From positions 2,728,001-2,792,000 of the forward strand of contig NZ_CP085242.1 in assembly GCF_044810985.1 (NCBI RefSeq): DNA of 64,000 nt. The letters run 5' to 3'. The first letter of the stretch is position 1; every line of letters starts with the position of its first letter. Below are positions 42,809 to 51,790 of the stretch, piece after piece. Below the pieces are notes generated by a model. It was not told where the DNA came from, did no database searches, and saw nothing but the letters and a program-made list of their open reading frames with translations. The translations under genes and the position numbers were made by a program. This DNA is from Marinospirillum sp031581385. GTDB taxonomy: Bacteria; Pseudomonadota; Gammaproteobacteria; Pseudomonadales; Halomonadaceae.

Positions 42809-44153
42809 TTCCAGTCTGGCTGACAGGCTTAAATCCTATCAGCAACAGTTGCGTCCCGATGAGCCTCTGGTCGAGGGTCGGCTGGTCAGAATGGTGGGCC
42901 TGACTCTTGAGGCCGTGGGCTGCAATCTGCCGGTGGGTTCTTACTGCTATATTGAAAGTGTGTCCGGAGACCCGGTTGAAGCTGAAGTCGTGGGCTTTGG
43001 TGCTGAGCGTATTTATCTGATGCCCTTGAAATCAGCCGAAGGCCTTCGCCCTGGTGCCAGGGTGACACCCAATAACAAAGCATTGCAGGTTCCCGTGGGT
43101 TTTGGGTTGCTGGGTCGGGTTCTGGATGGCTACGGTCGACCGCTGGATGGTCGTGGCCCCCTGGCTTCTGAAGGCGAGGCCAATCTGAATGGTCGCACCA
43201 TCAACCCTTTGGAGCGCCACCCGATCGATACACCGCTTGATGTTGGCGTGGGTGCCATCAATGCCATGCTGACCGTGGGGCGCGGGCAACGCCTGGGTCT
43301 GTTTGCCGGAAGTGGTGTGGGTAAATCGGTGCTTCTGGGTATGATGACCCGTTTTACCAAGGCTGATATCACCGTCGTGGGGCTGGTGGGTGAACGTGGT
43401 CGGGAGGTCAAGGAATTCATTGAACAGATACTGGGGCCGGAAGGCATGGCTCGCTCGGTGGTGGTTGCCTCACCGGCTGATGATGCGCCCCTGATGCGCC
43501 TGCGTGCCGCCCAGATTACCCACAGTATTGCCGAATACTATCGTGACAAGGGCAAAAATGTTCTTTTATTGATGGATTCACTGACCCGTTACGCCCAGGC
43601 TCAGCGTGAAATTTCCTTGGCCGTTGGCGAGCCACCGGCCACCAAGGGGTATCCACCCTCGGTGTTTGCGCGTATTCCTCAACTGGTGGAGCGCACCGGT
43701 AATGCTGCCAAGGGTAAGGGGTCGATTACCGCTTTTTATACGGTGCTGACCGAAGGTGACGACCAGCAGGACCCCATCGCGGATGCAGCCAGGGCCATTC
43801 TTGACGGCCACATTGTTTTGTCCCGTAAACTGGCAGAGGAAGGGCATTATCCGGCCATCGACATCGAAGCTTCCATCAGTCGTGCCATGCCGCAGATTGT
43901 CAGTCCCGAGCACCTGTCCAGGGTTTATCGCTTCAAACAACTGATGGCCCGGTATGAGCAGAACAAGGATCTGATTAATGTCGGTGCCTACACCAGAGGC
44001 AGTGATGCCGAAATCGATCTGGCCATAGCCATGATGCCGGCCATGCGTGAATTTCTGCAGCAACCTCTTGATCAACAGCAGGACTTCCTGACCAGCAGTC
44101 AGCGCTTGGAGCTGTTGGCCAAAGCCATGAACCAGAACAGGCAGTCACAATAA
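42801..44153 (+). CDS. fliI: flagellar export ATPase FliI
   Basis: A 450-residue F1-beta-like ATPase that unloads export substrates at the flagellar gate. Walker A is GLFAGSGVGKSVLLGM and Walker B is NVLLLMDSLTRYAQAQRE, with the catalytic GERGREVKEF loop between. The ATG at 42801 is 8 nt after GGGG and overlaps the end of fliH; the ATG at 42795 is an alternative. FliH and FliJ flank it as expected. Confidence 0.96.
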   Translation: MVSSSLADRLKSYQQQLRPDEPLVEGRLVRMVGLTLEAVGCNLPVGSYCYIESVSGDPVEAEVVGFGAERIYLMPLKSAEGLRPGARVTPNNKALQVPVGFGLLGRVLDGYGRPLDGRGPLASEGEANLNGRTINPLERHPIDTPLDVGVGAINAMLTVGRGQRLGLFAGSGVGKSVLLGMMTRFTKADITVVGLVGERGREVKEFIEQILGPEGMARSVVVASPADDAPLMRLRAAQITHSIAEYYRDKGKNVLLLMDSLTRYAQAQREISLAVGEPPATKGYPPSVFARIPQLVERTGNAAKGKGSITAFYTVLTEGDDQQDPIADAARAILDGHIVLSRKLAEEGHYPAIDIEASISRAMPQIVSPEHLSRVYRFKQLMARYEQNKDLINVGAYTRGSDAEIDLAIAMMPAMREFLQQPLDQQQDFLTSSQRLELLAKAMNQNRQSQ

Positions 44154-44165
44154 CCCGGTGATCCC

Positions 44166-44612
44166 ATGAGTCGTGAGAAACGCCTGCAGCCCGTTTTAAA
44201 GCTTGCTGAGGGTAAGGTTGACGAAGCCAGCAGGGCTTTGGGCTACCTGAATCAGAAAATTGAACAGGAAGCGCAAACCAAAGAGCAACTGAAGGTTTAT
44301 GAAAAAGAATACCTGCAGTTGATGCGTGGTGGCGAGGAACCGGGCCGGAAAATGGATATTCAGGCCGTGCTGCGCTATCAGTCTTTCATCCAGCGACTGG
44401 AGCTGGCCCAGGTCCAGCAGGATGAGCAGATAGAACTTTTGCAGCGGCAAAAGGCTCAGGTCACTGAGCACTGGATCAAAACACGGGCCCGTGCAAAAGG
44501 CTTGGAAAGCATCATTGAGGCAGCCCGCAAAGAAGAGGAAATTCTGGCCGGTCGTAAAGAACAAAAGCTGGCTGATGAATACACCAGTAATCGCTATGCC
44601 CATAAAAGTTAG
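44166..44612 (+). CDS. fliJ: flagellar export protein FliJ
   Basis: A 148-residue helical protein forming a two-stranded coiled coil, the central stalk of the FliI ring. It has heptad repeats almost throughout (for example ALGYLNQKIEQEAQTKEQLKVYEKEYLQLM) and lacks Cys. It lies 12 nt after fliI. Identity rests on context and coiled-coil form as well as sequence. Confidence 0.92.
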   Translation: MSREKRLQPVLKLAEGKVDEASRALGYLNQKIEQEAQTKEQLKVYEKEYLQLMRGGEEPGRKMDIQAVLRYQSFIQRLELAQVQQDEQIELLQRQKAQVTEHWIKTRARAKGLESIIEAARKEEEILAGRKEQKLADEYTSNRYAHKS

Positions 44613-44614
44613 TG

Positions 44615-44632
44615 TTGGCATGCATCCTGCTT
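44615..44632 (+). promoter_or_regulatory. candidate sigma-54 promoter for fliK
   Basis: TTGGCATGCATCCTGCTT has GG and GC exactly 10 bases apart, as in the TGGCAC-N5-TTGC consensus. It lies just after fliJ and 72 nt before the fliK start, splitting fliEFGHIJ from fliKLMNOPQR-flhB. Confidence 0.6.
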
Positions 44633-44703
44633 AACCAGAACCACAACAAGCGATTACAGCTGCCTTTTCCAATGCAAGGGTCAAGACAAAGAGAGTCCAG
44701 CCT

Positions 44704-46101
44704 ATGAATTCATCTGCAAGCCTCAAGGTTTTTCTGGATGCCCCCCCGGCCAGTTCACTGGAAACAAAAAAACCACAGCCCAGCGCCCGCTCGGAGAACA
44801 AGCAGGCGTTTCAGCAGCATCTGAAGGGCAACCTTGAACAGCCTTCCGACCGGAAAAAAAGTGGTTGGAAGCCGCCTGAAAAGAGCGAAACACCTGAGCA
44901 GAAGCTGGCGGTGCGTCGAGCCCAACCGGAAAAAACCGACACAGCCAAGGTGGCCAAGGACGGAAAAGAGCTGCCGGTTAGTGGCGAGAAATTGCCGCTT
45001 TCCAAAGAGGCGCAGGAGTTTGTTGCTTCCCTGCCTGCTGATGAGCGCTCGGATTTTCTGGACGACCTGCAAGCCTGGTTGCAGGGGCTGAGCGATGAAG
45101 ACCTGAGCGAATTGAAATCCCTGCTGCAGGACGGGGATCTGGCCAGTCTGCAGGAAATGCTGCCGGAAGAGTTGCAGGATTTTCTCGCCCAGTTGGCTGA
45201 ACAACTGGATATCCAGCTTGAAGACTTGCACCAGGGTTTGCAGCAGCTCCTGGCCAGTATTCAAAAAGGAGATATTGATTTTCGGCAGCTGGCTTCTATG
45301 CGTTTCGACAGCCAGTCCGGTGAACTCAGGGTTCTGGTGGAATCGGGTGACAGACTGAGAACAGCAGGCCAGGCCAGCCAGCGCAGTGATACTGAGGCTG
45401 CAATGCGTGGCCGGGATACGGCTGAAGCAGGCAAGGAAACCTCGGAAGGGCGCCAGGAAAAGCAGGACGGTCGCCAGGACAGGCAGGAAGGGCGTCAGGA
45501 AAATCGACTGGAAGCTCTGGTGGCACGCCTGGGTCGTGGTGATACTTCGGTGCTGAGCAGTCGCTCGGGGAGTGAATCCATGCAACAGTTGATTCAGGCG
45601 GCCGGGATGGGTCTGGGTAATACCCCGGCAGCTCAGCCTGCCGCAGCCCGTATGGCAGCCAGCATGCCCGCCATGTCCATGATGTCCCAGGCAGCAGTCC
45701 AGGCCAATGCCGAAGCTCTGGCCAATCGAATCAGCACCATGCAGTCCCGCGGAATGCAGATTGCGGAAATGCGCCTGGATCCGCCTGATCTGGGCAACCT
45801 GAGGGTGCAGATTAAAATGCAGGGCGACCAGGCCTCAGTGATTTTTCAGTCACCCAACGCCCAGGCCCGGGATCTTCTGGAAAATGCCCTGCCGCGCCTG
45901 AAAGAGATGTTGGAAGAGCAGGGTTTGAACCTCGCCGATGCCTCGGTCTCGGAGGAATCCTACTCCCAGGAGGGTGATCAGGAGCAGGGTGATGGATCAT
46001 CCGGTCAAGGCCTGGGTCTTGCCGAGGGTGGGGAAGCCGAAGAAGAGGAAACCATCTCTTACTTTGAAGAACCTCTGGGTCTGGTAGACTATTACGCCTA
46101 G
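44704..46101 (+). CDS. fliK: flagellar hook-length control protein FliK
   Basis: A 465-residue secreted ruler that switches export from hook to filament proteins. The C-terminal domain (about 340-430) has the family core AEMRLDPPDLGNLRVQIKMQGDQASVIFQSPNAQARDLLENALPRLKEMLEEQG. The middle is variable, with a Gln/Arg/Gly low-complexity stretch (EGRQEKQDGRQDRQEGRQEN). A second FliK-like C-terminus begins at the right edge of the window on the other strand. Confidence 0.93.
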   Translation: MNSSASLKVFLDAPPASSLETKKPQPSARSENKQAFQQHLKGNLEQPSDRKKSGWKPPEKSETPEQKLAVRRAQPEKTDTAKVAKDGKELPVSGEKLPLSKEAQEFVASLPADERSDFLDDLQAWLQGLSDEDLSELKSLLQDGDLASLQEMLPEELQDFLAQLAEQLDIQLEDLHQGLQQLLASIQKGDIDFRQLASMRFDSQSGELRVLVESGDRLRTAGQASQRSDTEAAMRGRDTAEAGKETSEGRQEKQDGRQDRQEGRQENRLEALVARLGRGDTSVLSSRSGSESMQQLIQAAGMGLGNTPAAQPAAARMAASMPAMSMMSQAAVQANAEALANRISTMQSRGMQIAEMRLDPPDLGNLRVQIKMQGDQASVIFQSPNAQARDLLENALPRLKEMLEEQGLNLADASVSEESYSQEGDQEQGDGSSGQGLGLAEGGEAEEEETISYFEEPLGLVDYYA

Positions 46102-46122
46102 TGGCCTGAAAGGAGAAACTAA

Positions 46123-46620
46123 ATGGCAGATGAAGAAGGCGGAAAAAGCAAAAAGCTGATCATGATTGGCGGTCTGGTGATCGGGATTGCCATCATTTTG
46201 GCTTTGGCTGTTGGGGGTACACTTTATTTTCTGGATCGTGACTCTTCCGAAGAGTCCGAAGGCGGTGGAGTTCCTGGCTTGGGAAACTCGGATATCCAGT
46301 TGGGTACGGCCTCCTACTATTCTTTTGAAGAAGCCTTTGTGACGCCCTTGATCTCCTCTGATCGCAAACAGCGTTTTATGCAGCTTTCTTTGGCCGTCAA
46401 GGGGGATAGCACCCAGGTGACCCAGGCCATAGAAACTCACATGCCAAGAATCAAGAATGATCTGAACCGTCTTTTCACTGGCCAGGATTACCAGACGCTG
46501 CAAACCCCCGAAGGTAAAATGCAGCTGCAAAACAGTGCTGAAGAAGTGGTACAGAAAGTGGTCGCACGCGAAGGTGTACAGATAGACCAGGTCTTGATTA
46601 CCAACTTCGTTCTTCAGTAA
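46123..46620 (+). CDS. fliL: flagellar stator-associated protein FliL
   Basis: A 165-residue inner-membrane protein with one N-terminal TM helix (about 9-33) and a periplasmic stomatin-like domain. It strengthens the stator around the basal body. The family end motif is present (VQIDQVLITNFVLQ). AAGGAGA precedes the start. It lies between fliK and fliM, the standard position. Confidence 0.95.
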   Translation: MADEEGGKSKKLIMIGGLVIGIAIILALAVGGTLYFLDRDSSEESEGGGVPGLGNSDIQLGTASYYSFEEAFVTPLISSDRKQRFMQLSLAVKGDSTQVTQAIETHMPRIKNDLNRLFTGQDYQTLQTPEGKMQLQNSAEEVVQKVVAREGVQIDQVLITNFVLQ

Positions 46621-46667
46621 CTGAAGCCAGCAGACTACAACAACCGACAAGTTTAAGGTGGCAACTT

Positions 46668-47645
46668 ATGGCAGTTCAGGATCTGCTCTCCCAGGATGAA
46701 ATCGACCTTCTTCTCCACGGTGTGGACGATGACGAGCTGCCTGATGCGTCAGAGAGTGAAGAAAACTCCGGGGATGTTCAGAATTACGACATAACCAGCC
46801 AGGACAGGATTGTCCGGGGTCGCATGCCGACCCTGGAAATGATCAATGAGCGCTTTGCGCGCTATACCCGCATCAGTCTGTTTAATCTGTTGCGTCGCAG
46901 TGCCCATGTTGCCTCGGGTGGTGTTCAGATCATGAAGTTTGGCGAGTATGTGCACACCCTTTATGTACCAACCAGCCTCAACCTGGTGAAAATCCGCCCG
47001 CTCAGGGGGACTTCCCTTTTTGTCATGGATGCCAAGCTGGTGTTCAAGCTGGTTGACAATTTTTTTGGGGGTGATGGACGTCACGCCAAAATTGAAGGCC
47101 GGGAATTCACTCCCACGGAAATACGCATTGTTCAAAAGGTACTCGAGCAGGTTTTCATAGATTTGAAAGAAGCCTGGGCGACGGTTTTACCGCTCAACTT
47201 TGAATACATCGGTTTTGAAGTCAACCCGGCAATGGCCAATATTGTCAGCCCCAGTGAAGTGGTGGTGGTCAGCACCTTCCACATCGAACTGGATGGCGGT
47301 GGCGGTGATTTGCACATCACCATACCCTACTCGATGATAGAGCCCGTTCGTGAAGAACTGGATTCAGGGGTTCAGTCGGATGTCGATGATATTGACGAAC
47401 GCTGGGTTCGCGCCCTGAGAGCGGATATCATGGAAGCCAAGATCCCCCTGAATGTTAAAGTGGTGGACAAAGATCTGACCCTGGGTGATATCGTCAACCT
47501 GGAACCGGGTGATATTATTCCGGTTGATTTGCCGGATTATGTGACCCTGCAGGCCAATGGGGTGCCGGTTTATAAATGCAAGATGGGGCGCTCAGGTGAA
47601 AATCTGGCATTAAAAGTTAAAGAACAGGTCCGGCTGGTTCGCTAA
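46668..47645 (+). CDS. fliM: flagellar motor switch protein FliM
   Basis: A 325-residue C-ring protein. The N-terminal peptide LSQDEIDLLLHG binds phosphorylated CheY. The middle CheC-like domain contains the GGXG-type turn (DNFFGGDGR), and the C-terminal SPOA domain binds FliN. Spacing and order (fliL-fliM-fliN) are normal. The CheY-binding peptide resembles motifs in this window's CheA linker. Confidence 0.97.
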   Translation: MAVQDLLSQDEIDLLLHGVDDDELPDASESEENSGDVQNYDITSQDRIVRGRMPTLEMINERFARYTRISLFNLLRRSAHVASGGVQIMKFGEYVHTLYVPTSLNLVKIRPLRGTSLFVMDAKLVFKLVDNFFGGDGRHAKIEGREFTPTEIRIVQKVLEQVFIDLKEAWATVLPLNFEYIGFEVNPAMANIVSPSEVVVVSTFHIELDGGGGDLHITIPYSMIEPVREELDSGVQSDVDDIDERWVRALRADIMEAKIPLNVKVVDKDLTLGDIVNLEPGDIIPVDLPDYVTLQANGVPVYKCKMGRSGENLALKVKEQVRLVR

Positions 47646-47692
47646 AGCGAACCAAGAGCCGGGCCGGTAATGGATAGCTAGGGGAAGCAATA

Positions 47693-48226
47693 ATGAGCGA
47701 TGAAGAAAACAACGAAAATGAAGACTGGGCTGCAGCTCTGGATGATGATGCTTCGCCTGATGATGATTGGGCCGCAGCCATGGAAGAGCAGTCCGGGTCG
47801 GAGGAAGCGGGTGGTGAAGAGTCCATTGATGATGACTGGGGAGCCGCCCTTGAAGAACAGGGTTTGACGGAGGGCGATGATGACGGTGAAAATCTGACCG
47901 AAGATGACATAGAATCAGCGCCTCTGGAGTATCTGGAAGATGATTCAACCAGTTTTGAGGGTGACAATCCGAATCTGGAAGTCATCATGGATATTCCGGT
48001 CACCATTGCCATGGAAGTGGGTAATACCGAAATTGCCATCCGTAACCTGCTGCAGTTGAACCAGGGTTCGGTGATCGAGCTGGATCGTCTGGCCGGTGAG
48101 CCTCTGGATGTGAAAGTCAATGGTACTCTGATTGCTCATGGTGAAGTGGTTATGGTCAATGAAAAGTTTGGTATTCGTCTGACCGATGTTGTGAGTCCTT
48201 CGGAACGCATCAAGCGGCTGCGCTGA
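47693..48226 (+). CDS. fliN: flagellar motor switch protein FliN with an acidic repeat region
   Basis: A 177-residue C-ring protein. The C-terminal SPOA domain (about 95-175) is canonical (IPVTIAMEVGNTEIAIRNLLQLNQGSVIELDRLAGEPLDV). The N-terminal 90 residues are very acidic and carry three copies of a DDWxAAL/AAM-type motif: EDWAAALDD, DDWAAAMEE and DDWGAALEE. Similar single motifs occur in Pseudomonas FliN. The repeats may dock FliH or another export factor, which is inference. Confidence 0.95.
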   Translation: MSDEENNENEDWAAALDDDASPDDDWAAAMEEQSGSEEAGGEESIDDDWGAALEEQGLTEGDDDGENLTEDDIESAPLEYLEDDSTSFEGDNPNLEVIMDIPVTIAMEVGNTEIAIRNLLQLNQGSVIELDRLAGEPLDVKVNGTLIAHGEVVMVNEKFGIRLTDVVSPSERIKRLR

Positions 48227-48229
48227 GTC

Positions 48230-48715
48230 ATGCTTTGGAAAAAGGTTTCTGCCTGGTTCCAGACAAGGTGGACAGATTTCTGCTGTCTGCCTTTTCTGTT
48301 TTTGAGTGCCCCGCTTTTTGCCCAGGACAGGGAGCTGGGCAGCAGCAGTTCTGCCATGCTGAAGGTTACCCTGGGCCTGTTGGTTGTTCTCACCCTGATG
48401 TTTGTTCTGGCCTGGTTGGCAAAGCGCATGCGCTTGGTTCCGGGGGGCAGTCACGGCCATGCCTTGAAAGTGCTGGCTGTTTTGCCGTTAAGCAATCGTG
48501 AACGCCTGGCACTGGTGCAGGTGGGTGAGCAGCAACTTTTGTTGGGTGTGACAGCCAACCAGATCAACTGTTTGCACCAGTTGGAGACTCCGTTGGATAT
48601 CAAATCGACAGGTGGGCATTCCGGCTTTTCACAATTACTTCAGCAATGGAAAGATAAAAACAACCCGTCAACGGCTGCTAGTCAGTCACAAAAGGATTCT
48701 AGGAATGAAGGCTAA
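48230..48715 (+). CDS. fliO: flagellar export protein FliO
   Basis: A 161-residue protein with a signal-like hydrophobic N-terminus and one TM helix (about 43-65). A cytoplasmic domain follows, with HALKVLAVLPLSNRERLALVQVGEQQLLLGVT, the FliO core. It helps assemble the FliP ring. The ATG at 48230 lies 4 nt after the fliN stop. It overlaps fliP by 11 nt. Confidence 0.9.
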   Translation: MLWKKVSAWFQTRWTDFCCLPFLFLSAPLFAQDRELGSSSSAMLKVTLGLLVVLTLMFVLAWLAKRMRLVPGGSHGHALKVLAVLPLSNRERLALVQVGEQQLLLGVTANQINCLHQLETPLDIKSTGGHSGFSQLLQQWKDKNNPSTAASQSQKDSRNEG

Positions 48716-49457
48716 GCCTTTACTGATGGCCCTCTTGGGCCTTTTGTTCCTGTCCCTGGATGCCGGGGCCGGGCAATTGCCGGGTATTGAGGCCCTGCGG
48801 GTTCAGCCGGACGGTGAAGGGGGTGAAAGCTACTCGGTAACCATCCAGGTTCTGGCCATCATGACCGCGCTGACTTTCCTGCCAGCGATGCTGATCATGA
48901 TGACCAGTTTTACCCGTATTATTGTGGTGCTGGCCATCCTGCGCCAGGCAATGGGCTTGCAGCAAACACCCTCTAACCAGATCGTGCTGGGCATTGCCCT
49001 TTTTCTGACCTTCTTCATCATGACCCCGGTGTGGGAAAAAGTGAATGCTGATGCCCTGCAGCCCTATATTGCTGAAGAGGTTGAACCTCTGGAAGCAGTG
49101 GAGCTGGCCAAGGCTCCACTGCGGGAATTCATGCTGGCCCAGACTCGTGAAACCGACCTGGATATGTTTGGTCGCATCGGTGGCTATGAGATTTTTGAAT
49201 CGGAAGAGGATGTACCCTTTGTGGTGCTGGTTCCGGCCTTTATGACCAGTGAACTGAAAACGGCTTTCCAGATCGGCTTTATGTTGTTCATTCCCTTTTT
49301 GATTATTGATATGGTGGTGGCCAGTATCCTGATGGCCATGGGTATGATGATGCTGTCACCGATTATCATTTCCCTGCCTTTCAAAATCATGCTCTTTGTT
49401 CTGGTGGATGGCTGGACACTGGTGATGGGCACCCTGGCTGCCAGCTTTGGTTACTGA
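48705..49457 (+). CDS. fliP: flagellar export gate protein FliP
   Basis: A 250-residue export-gate subunit. The start at 48705 gives a cleavable signal peptide (MKAKPLLMALLGLLFLSLDAGAG). Four TM helices follow with the family motifs MTSFTRIIVVLAILRQAMG and the late FLIIDMVVASILMAMGMMM. FliP forms the pentameric pore with FliQ and FliR. The AGGA ribosome site lies inside fliO. Confidence 0.95.
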   Translation: MKAKPLLMALLGLLFLSLDAGAGQLPGIEALRVQPDGEGGESYSVTIQVLAIMTALTFLPAMLIMMTSFTRIIVVLAILRQAMGLQQTPSNQIVLGIALFLTFFIMTPVWEKVNADALQPYIAEEVEPLEAVELAKAPLREFMLAQTRETDLDMFGRIGGYEIFESEEDVPFVVLVPAFMTSELKTAFQIGFMLFIPFLIIDMVVASILMAMGMMMLSPIIISLPFKIMLFVLVDGWTLVMGTLAASFGY

Positions 49458-49481
49458 CGAGGGTTAACCTCCGGAGGCAAA

Positions 49482-49751
49482 ATGACCCCAGAAATTGTTG
49501 TGGACCTATTGCGAGAAGCCCTGTTTCTGGTGATTACCATAGTGGCTATTGCGGTAGTGCCCAGCCTGCTGGCCGGTCTGATTGTGGCTGTTTTTCAGGC
49601 CGCCACCCAGATCAACGAGCAAACCCTGAGTTTTTTGCCCCGCCTGATGGCAACACTTCTGGCACTGATCATTGCTGGCCCCATGATTCTGCGAATGCTG
49701 ATGGAGTTTTTCCAGCGGCTGGCCAACAATATTCCCTACCTGATCGGGTGA
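49482..49751 (+). CDS. fliQ: flagellar export gate protein FliQ
   Basis: An 89-residue protein with two TM hairpins (about 14-38 and 48-70), including the FQAATQINEQTLSFLPRL loop conserved in the family. It packs around the FliP pore. CCGGAGG lies before the ATG. It is 7 nt before fliR. Confidence 0.96.
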   Translation: MTPEIVVDLLREALFLVITIVAIAVVPSLLAGLIVAVFQAATQINEQTLSFLPRLMATLLALIIAGPMILRMLMEFFQRLANNIPYLIG

Positions 49752-49758
49752 CTGTCCC

Positions 49759-50535
49759 ATGCCTATGACTGGTGCGGAGCTGACGGCCTGGATAGGCACC
49801 TTTCTCTGGCCGTTTTTTCGGATTGGGGCCTTTTTTATGGCGGCCCCCATCTTCAGTGCCAATTTTGTGCCAGCTCCTATTCGGATTTACCTGGCTATTC
49901 TGGTGACCCTGCTGTTGATGCCTCTGTTGCCGCCAGTACCGGTCATGGATGGTCTGTCACCCCAGACCTGGCTGCTGGTTGCCCAGCAGATAGTGATAGG
50001 GGCGGCCCTGGGTTTTTTGGTGCAACTGCTGTTTCAGGTCTTTATCATATTTGGGCAGATTGTTGCCATGCAGATCGGTATGGGGATGGCCCAGATGGCT
50101 GACCCCTCCAGCGGCATCAATGTCACGGTACTCAGTCAGTATGCTCTGATTATGACCAATCTGGTTTTTCTGGCTGTGGGGGGGCATCTGGTGATCATAG
50201 ACACCCTGGCAGAAAGTTTTACCATTATGCCGATACGTGCTGAAGGTTTTGTACGTGAACAGGCCTGGCATATTGCCATTCAGGGAGGCTGGCTGTTTGC
50301 CGGTGCCCTGCTGATGGCAATGCCCATCATTATTGCCAAGCTGGTGGTGAACGTGGCTCTGGGGGTGATCACTCGAGCTGCCCCCCAGTTGAATATTTTT
50401 GTTATCGGTTTTCCAACCATGATGATTCTGGGTCTGCTGGAGCTCTGGTTCTGGTCAACCGAGTACCTTTTTCATTTTGATCGCATGTCGCGGGATATTT
50501 TTGAGCTGATGCGCACCTGGTTGGGGATGAGCTGA
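49759..50535 (+). CDS. fliR: flagellar export gate protein FliR
   Basis: A 258-residue polytopic membrane protein that completes the FliPQR gate. The N-terminal half includes the RIGAFFMAAPIFSANFVPAPIRIYLA stretch and the C-terminal half the APQLNIFVIGFPTMMILGL segment shared by the family. Its stop overlaps the flhB start (TGATG). Confidence 0.95.
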   Translation: MPMTGAELTAWIGTFLWPFFRIGAFFMAAPIFSANFVPAPIRIYLAILVTLLLMPLLPPVPVMDGLSPQTWLLVAQQIVIGAALGFLVQLLFQVFIIFGQIVAMQIGMGMAQMADPSSGINVTVLSQYALIMTNLVFLAVGGHLVIIDTLAESFTIMPIRAEGFVREQAWHIAIQGGWLFAGALLMAMPIIIAKLVVNVALGVITRAAPQLNIFVIGFPTMMILGLLELWFWSTEYLFHFDRMSRDIFELMRTWLGMS

Positions 50536-51674
50536 TGGCAGAAAATCAAGACGGTCAGGAAAAAACAGAAGAACCCACGTCGAAACGCAAGGAAGAATCC
50601 CGGCGTGATGGTGAAGTCGCTCGCTCCAAAGAGTTGAGTACAGCCATGCTGTTGCTGGCAGCCGGTGGGGCTTTGCTGGTGTTTGGCGCCTGGATGGGTG
50701 ACAAGGCGCTGGAGCTTTTTGCCTATAATTTTGACCTCAAGCGTGTTGATGTCATGACTCATGACGCCATGTTCAAACACTTTACAGAATCGGTCTGGCA
50801 TGCCACGGAAACGATTCTGCCTTTTCTGATTGTGCTTTTTTTGATCGGTGCCATCTCGCAAATCATGGTGGGCGGCTGGAACATGACGGCCAAGGCACTG
50901 GTGCCCAAATTCAATAAGCTGGACCCCATTGCCGGGATCAAGCGGATTTTTTCCAAAAATTCTGTGGTGGAATTTGTTAAGTCGGTCGCCAAGGTTCTGC
51001 TCGTTGGGGTGACCTCCTACATTATTATCTATGGTCTGAGTGAGGAGTTTGCTGTCTTGGGAGCCATGGCACTCAAGCCAGCTATTGCCAAGGGCAGTTA
51101 TCTGGTGATCTGGGCCTTTCTGGCCATCAGCCTTTCCCTGATCGTGGTGGTTTTGATAGATGTGCCCTGGCAGATCTATCAGCATACTGAAAAGCTGAAA
51201 ATGACTCATCAGGAAGTCAAGGATGAGCATAAAAACACCGAAGGGAAGCCGGAAGTCAAAAGCCGGATTCGACGCATGCAGATGGAAATGGCACAAAGGC
51301 GGATGATGTCCGATGTACCCGATGCCGATGTGGTCATTACCAACCCGACCCACTATGCCGTGGCCCTGAAATATGATGATGACGGCAACTCGGCACCTTT
51401 GTTGCTGGCCAAGGGCAAAGAGCAGGTGGCTGCCAAGATCCGGGAAATTGCCGATCATTATGAGATCCCCGTGGTTCAGATGCCCCCTTTGACGCGGGCC
51501 GTGTATTTCTCCACAGAAATCGGTGATGAGATTCCCCAGCAGCTGTATATGGCTGTTGCCCAGGTGCTGGCCTGGGTTTATCAGATGAAGCAGTACCGGG
51601 CAGGCAAAGCCAAAAAACCGGGCCGCTTGCCTGATATCAGCGTACCGAAGGATCTGGATCCGGACTCCGATTGA
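50535..51674 (+). CDS. flhB: flagellar export switch protein FlhB
   Basis: A 379-residue export-gate protein. The charged N-terminus (QEKTEEPTSKRKEESRRDGEVARSKEL) precedes four TM helices. The cytoplasmic domain carries the self-cleaving NPTH at N270-H273, needed to change substrate class from rod/hook to filament. It is followed by a 116-nt gap before flhA. A short FlhB C-terminal-like protein is also encoded at 63517-63810. Confidence 0.96.
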   Translation: MAENQDGQEKTEEPTSKRKEESRRDGEVARSKELSTAMLLLAAGGALLVFGAWMGDKALELFAYNFDLKRVDVMTHDAMFKHFTESVWHATETILPFLIVLFLIGAISQIMVGGWNMTAKALVPKFNKLDPIAGIKRIFSKNSVVEFVKSVAKVLLVGVTSYIIIYGLSEEFAVLGAMALKPAIAKGSYLVIWAFLAISLSLIVVVLIDVPWQIYQHTEKLKMTHQEVKDEHKNTEGKPEVKSRIRRMQMEMAQRRMMSDVPDADVVITNPTHYAVALKYDDDGNSAPLLLAKGKEQVAAKIREIADHYEIPVVQMPPLTRAVYFSTEIGDEIPQQLYMAVAQVLAWVYQMKQYRAGKAKKPGRLPDISVPKDLDPDSD

Positions 51675-51790
51675 TTACAATTATCCACAGGAAGGTCTGC
51701 ACCTGGAGTTTATTTCACGGGGATAAGTTGGCATACTTCTGCGTCGGTGCCCTCCGGGGTTGCCCTGCACTTCTTTTTACCAGGTGAAAA

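Noticed and set aside
51727..51742. Sigma-54-like site TTGGCATACTTCTGCG before flhA
   Set aside because: GG and GC are only 9 bases apart rather than 10, which normally disables sigma-54 promoters.
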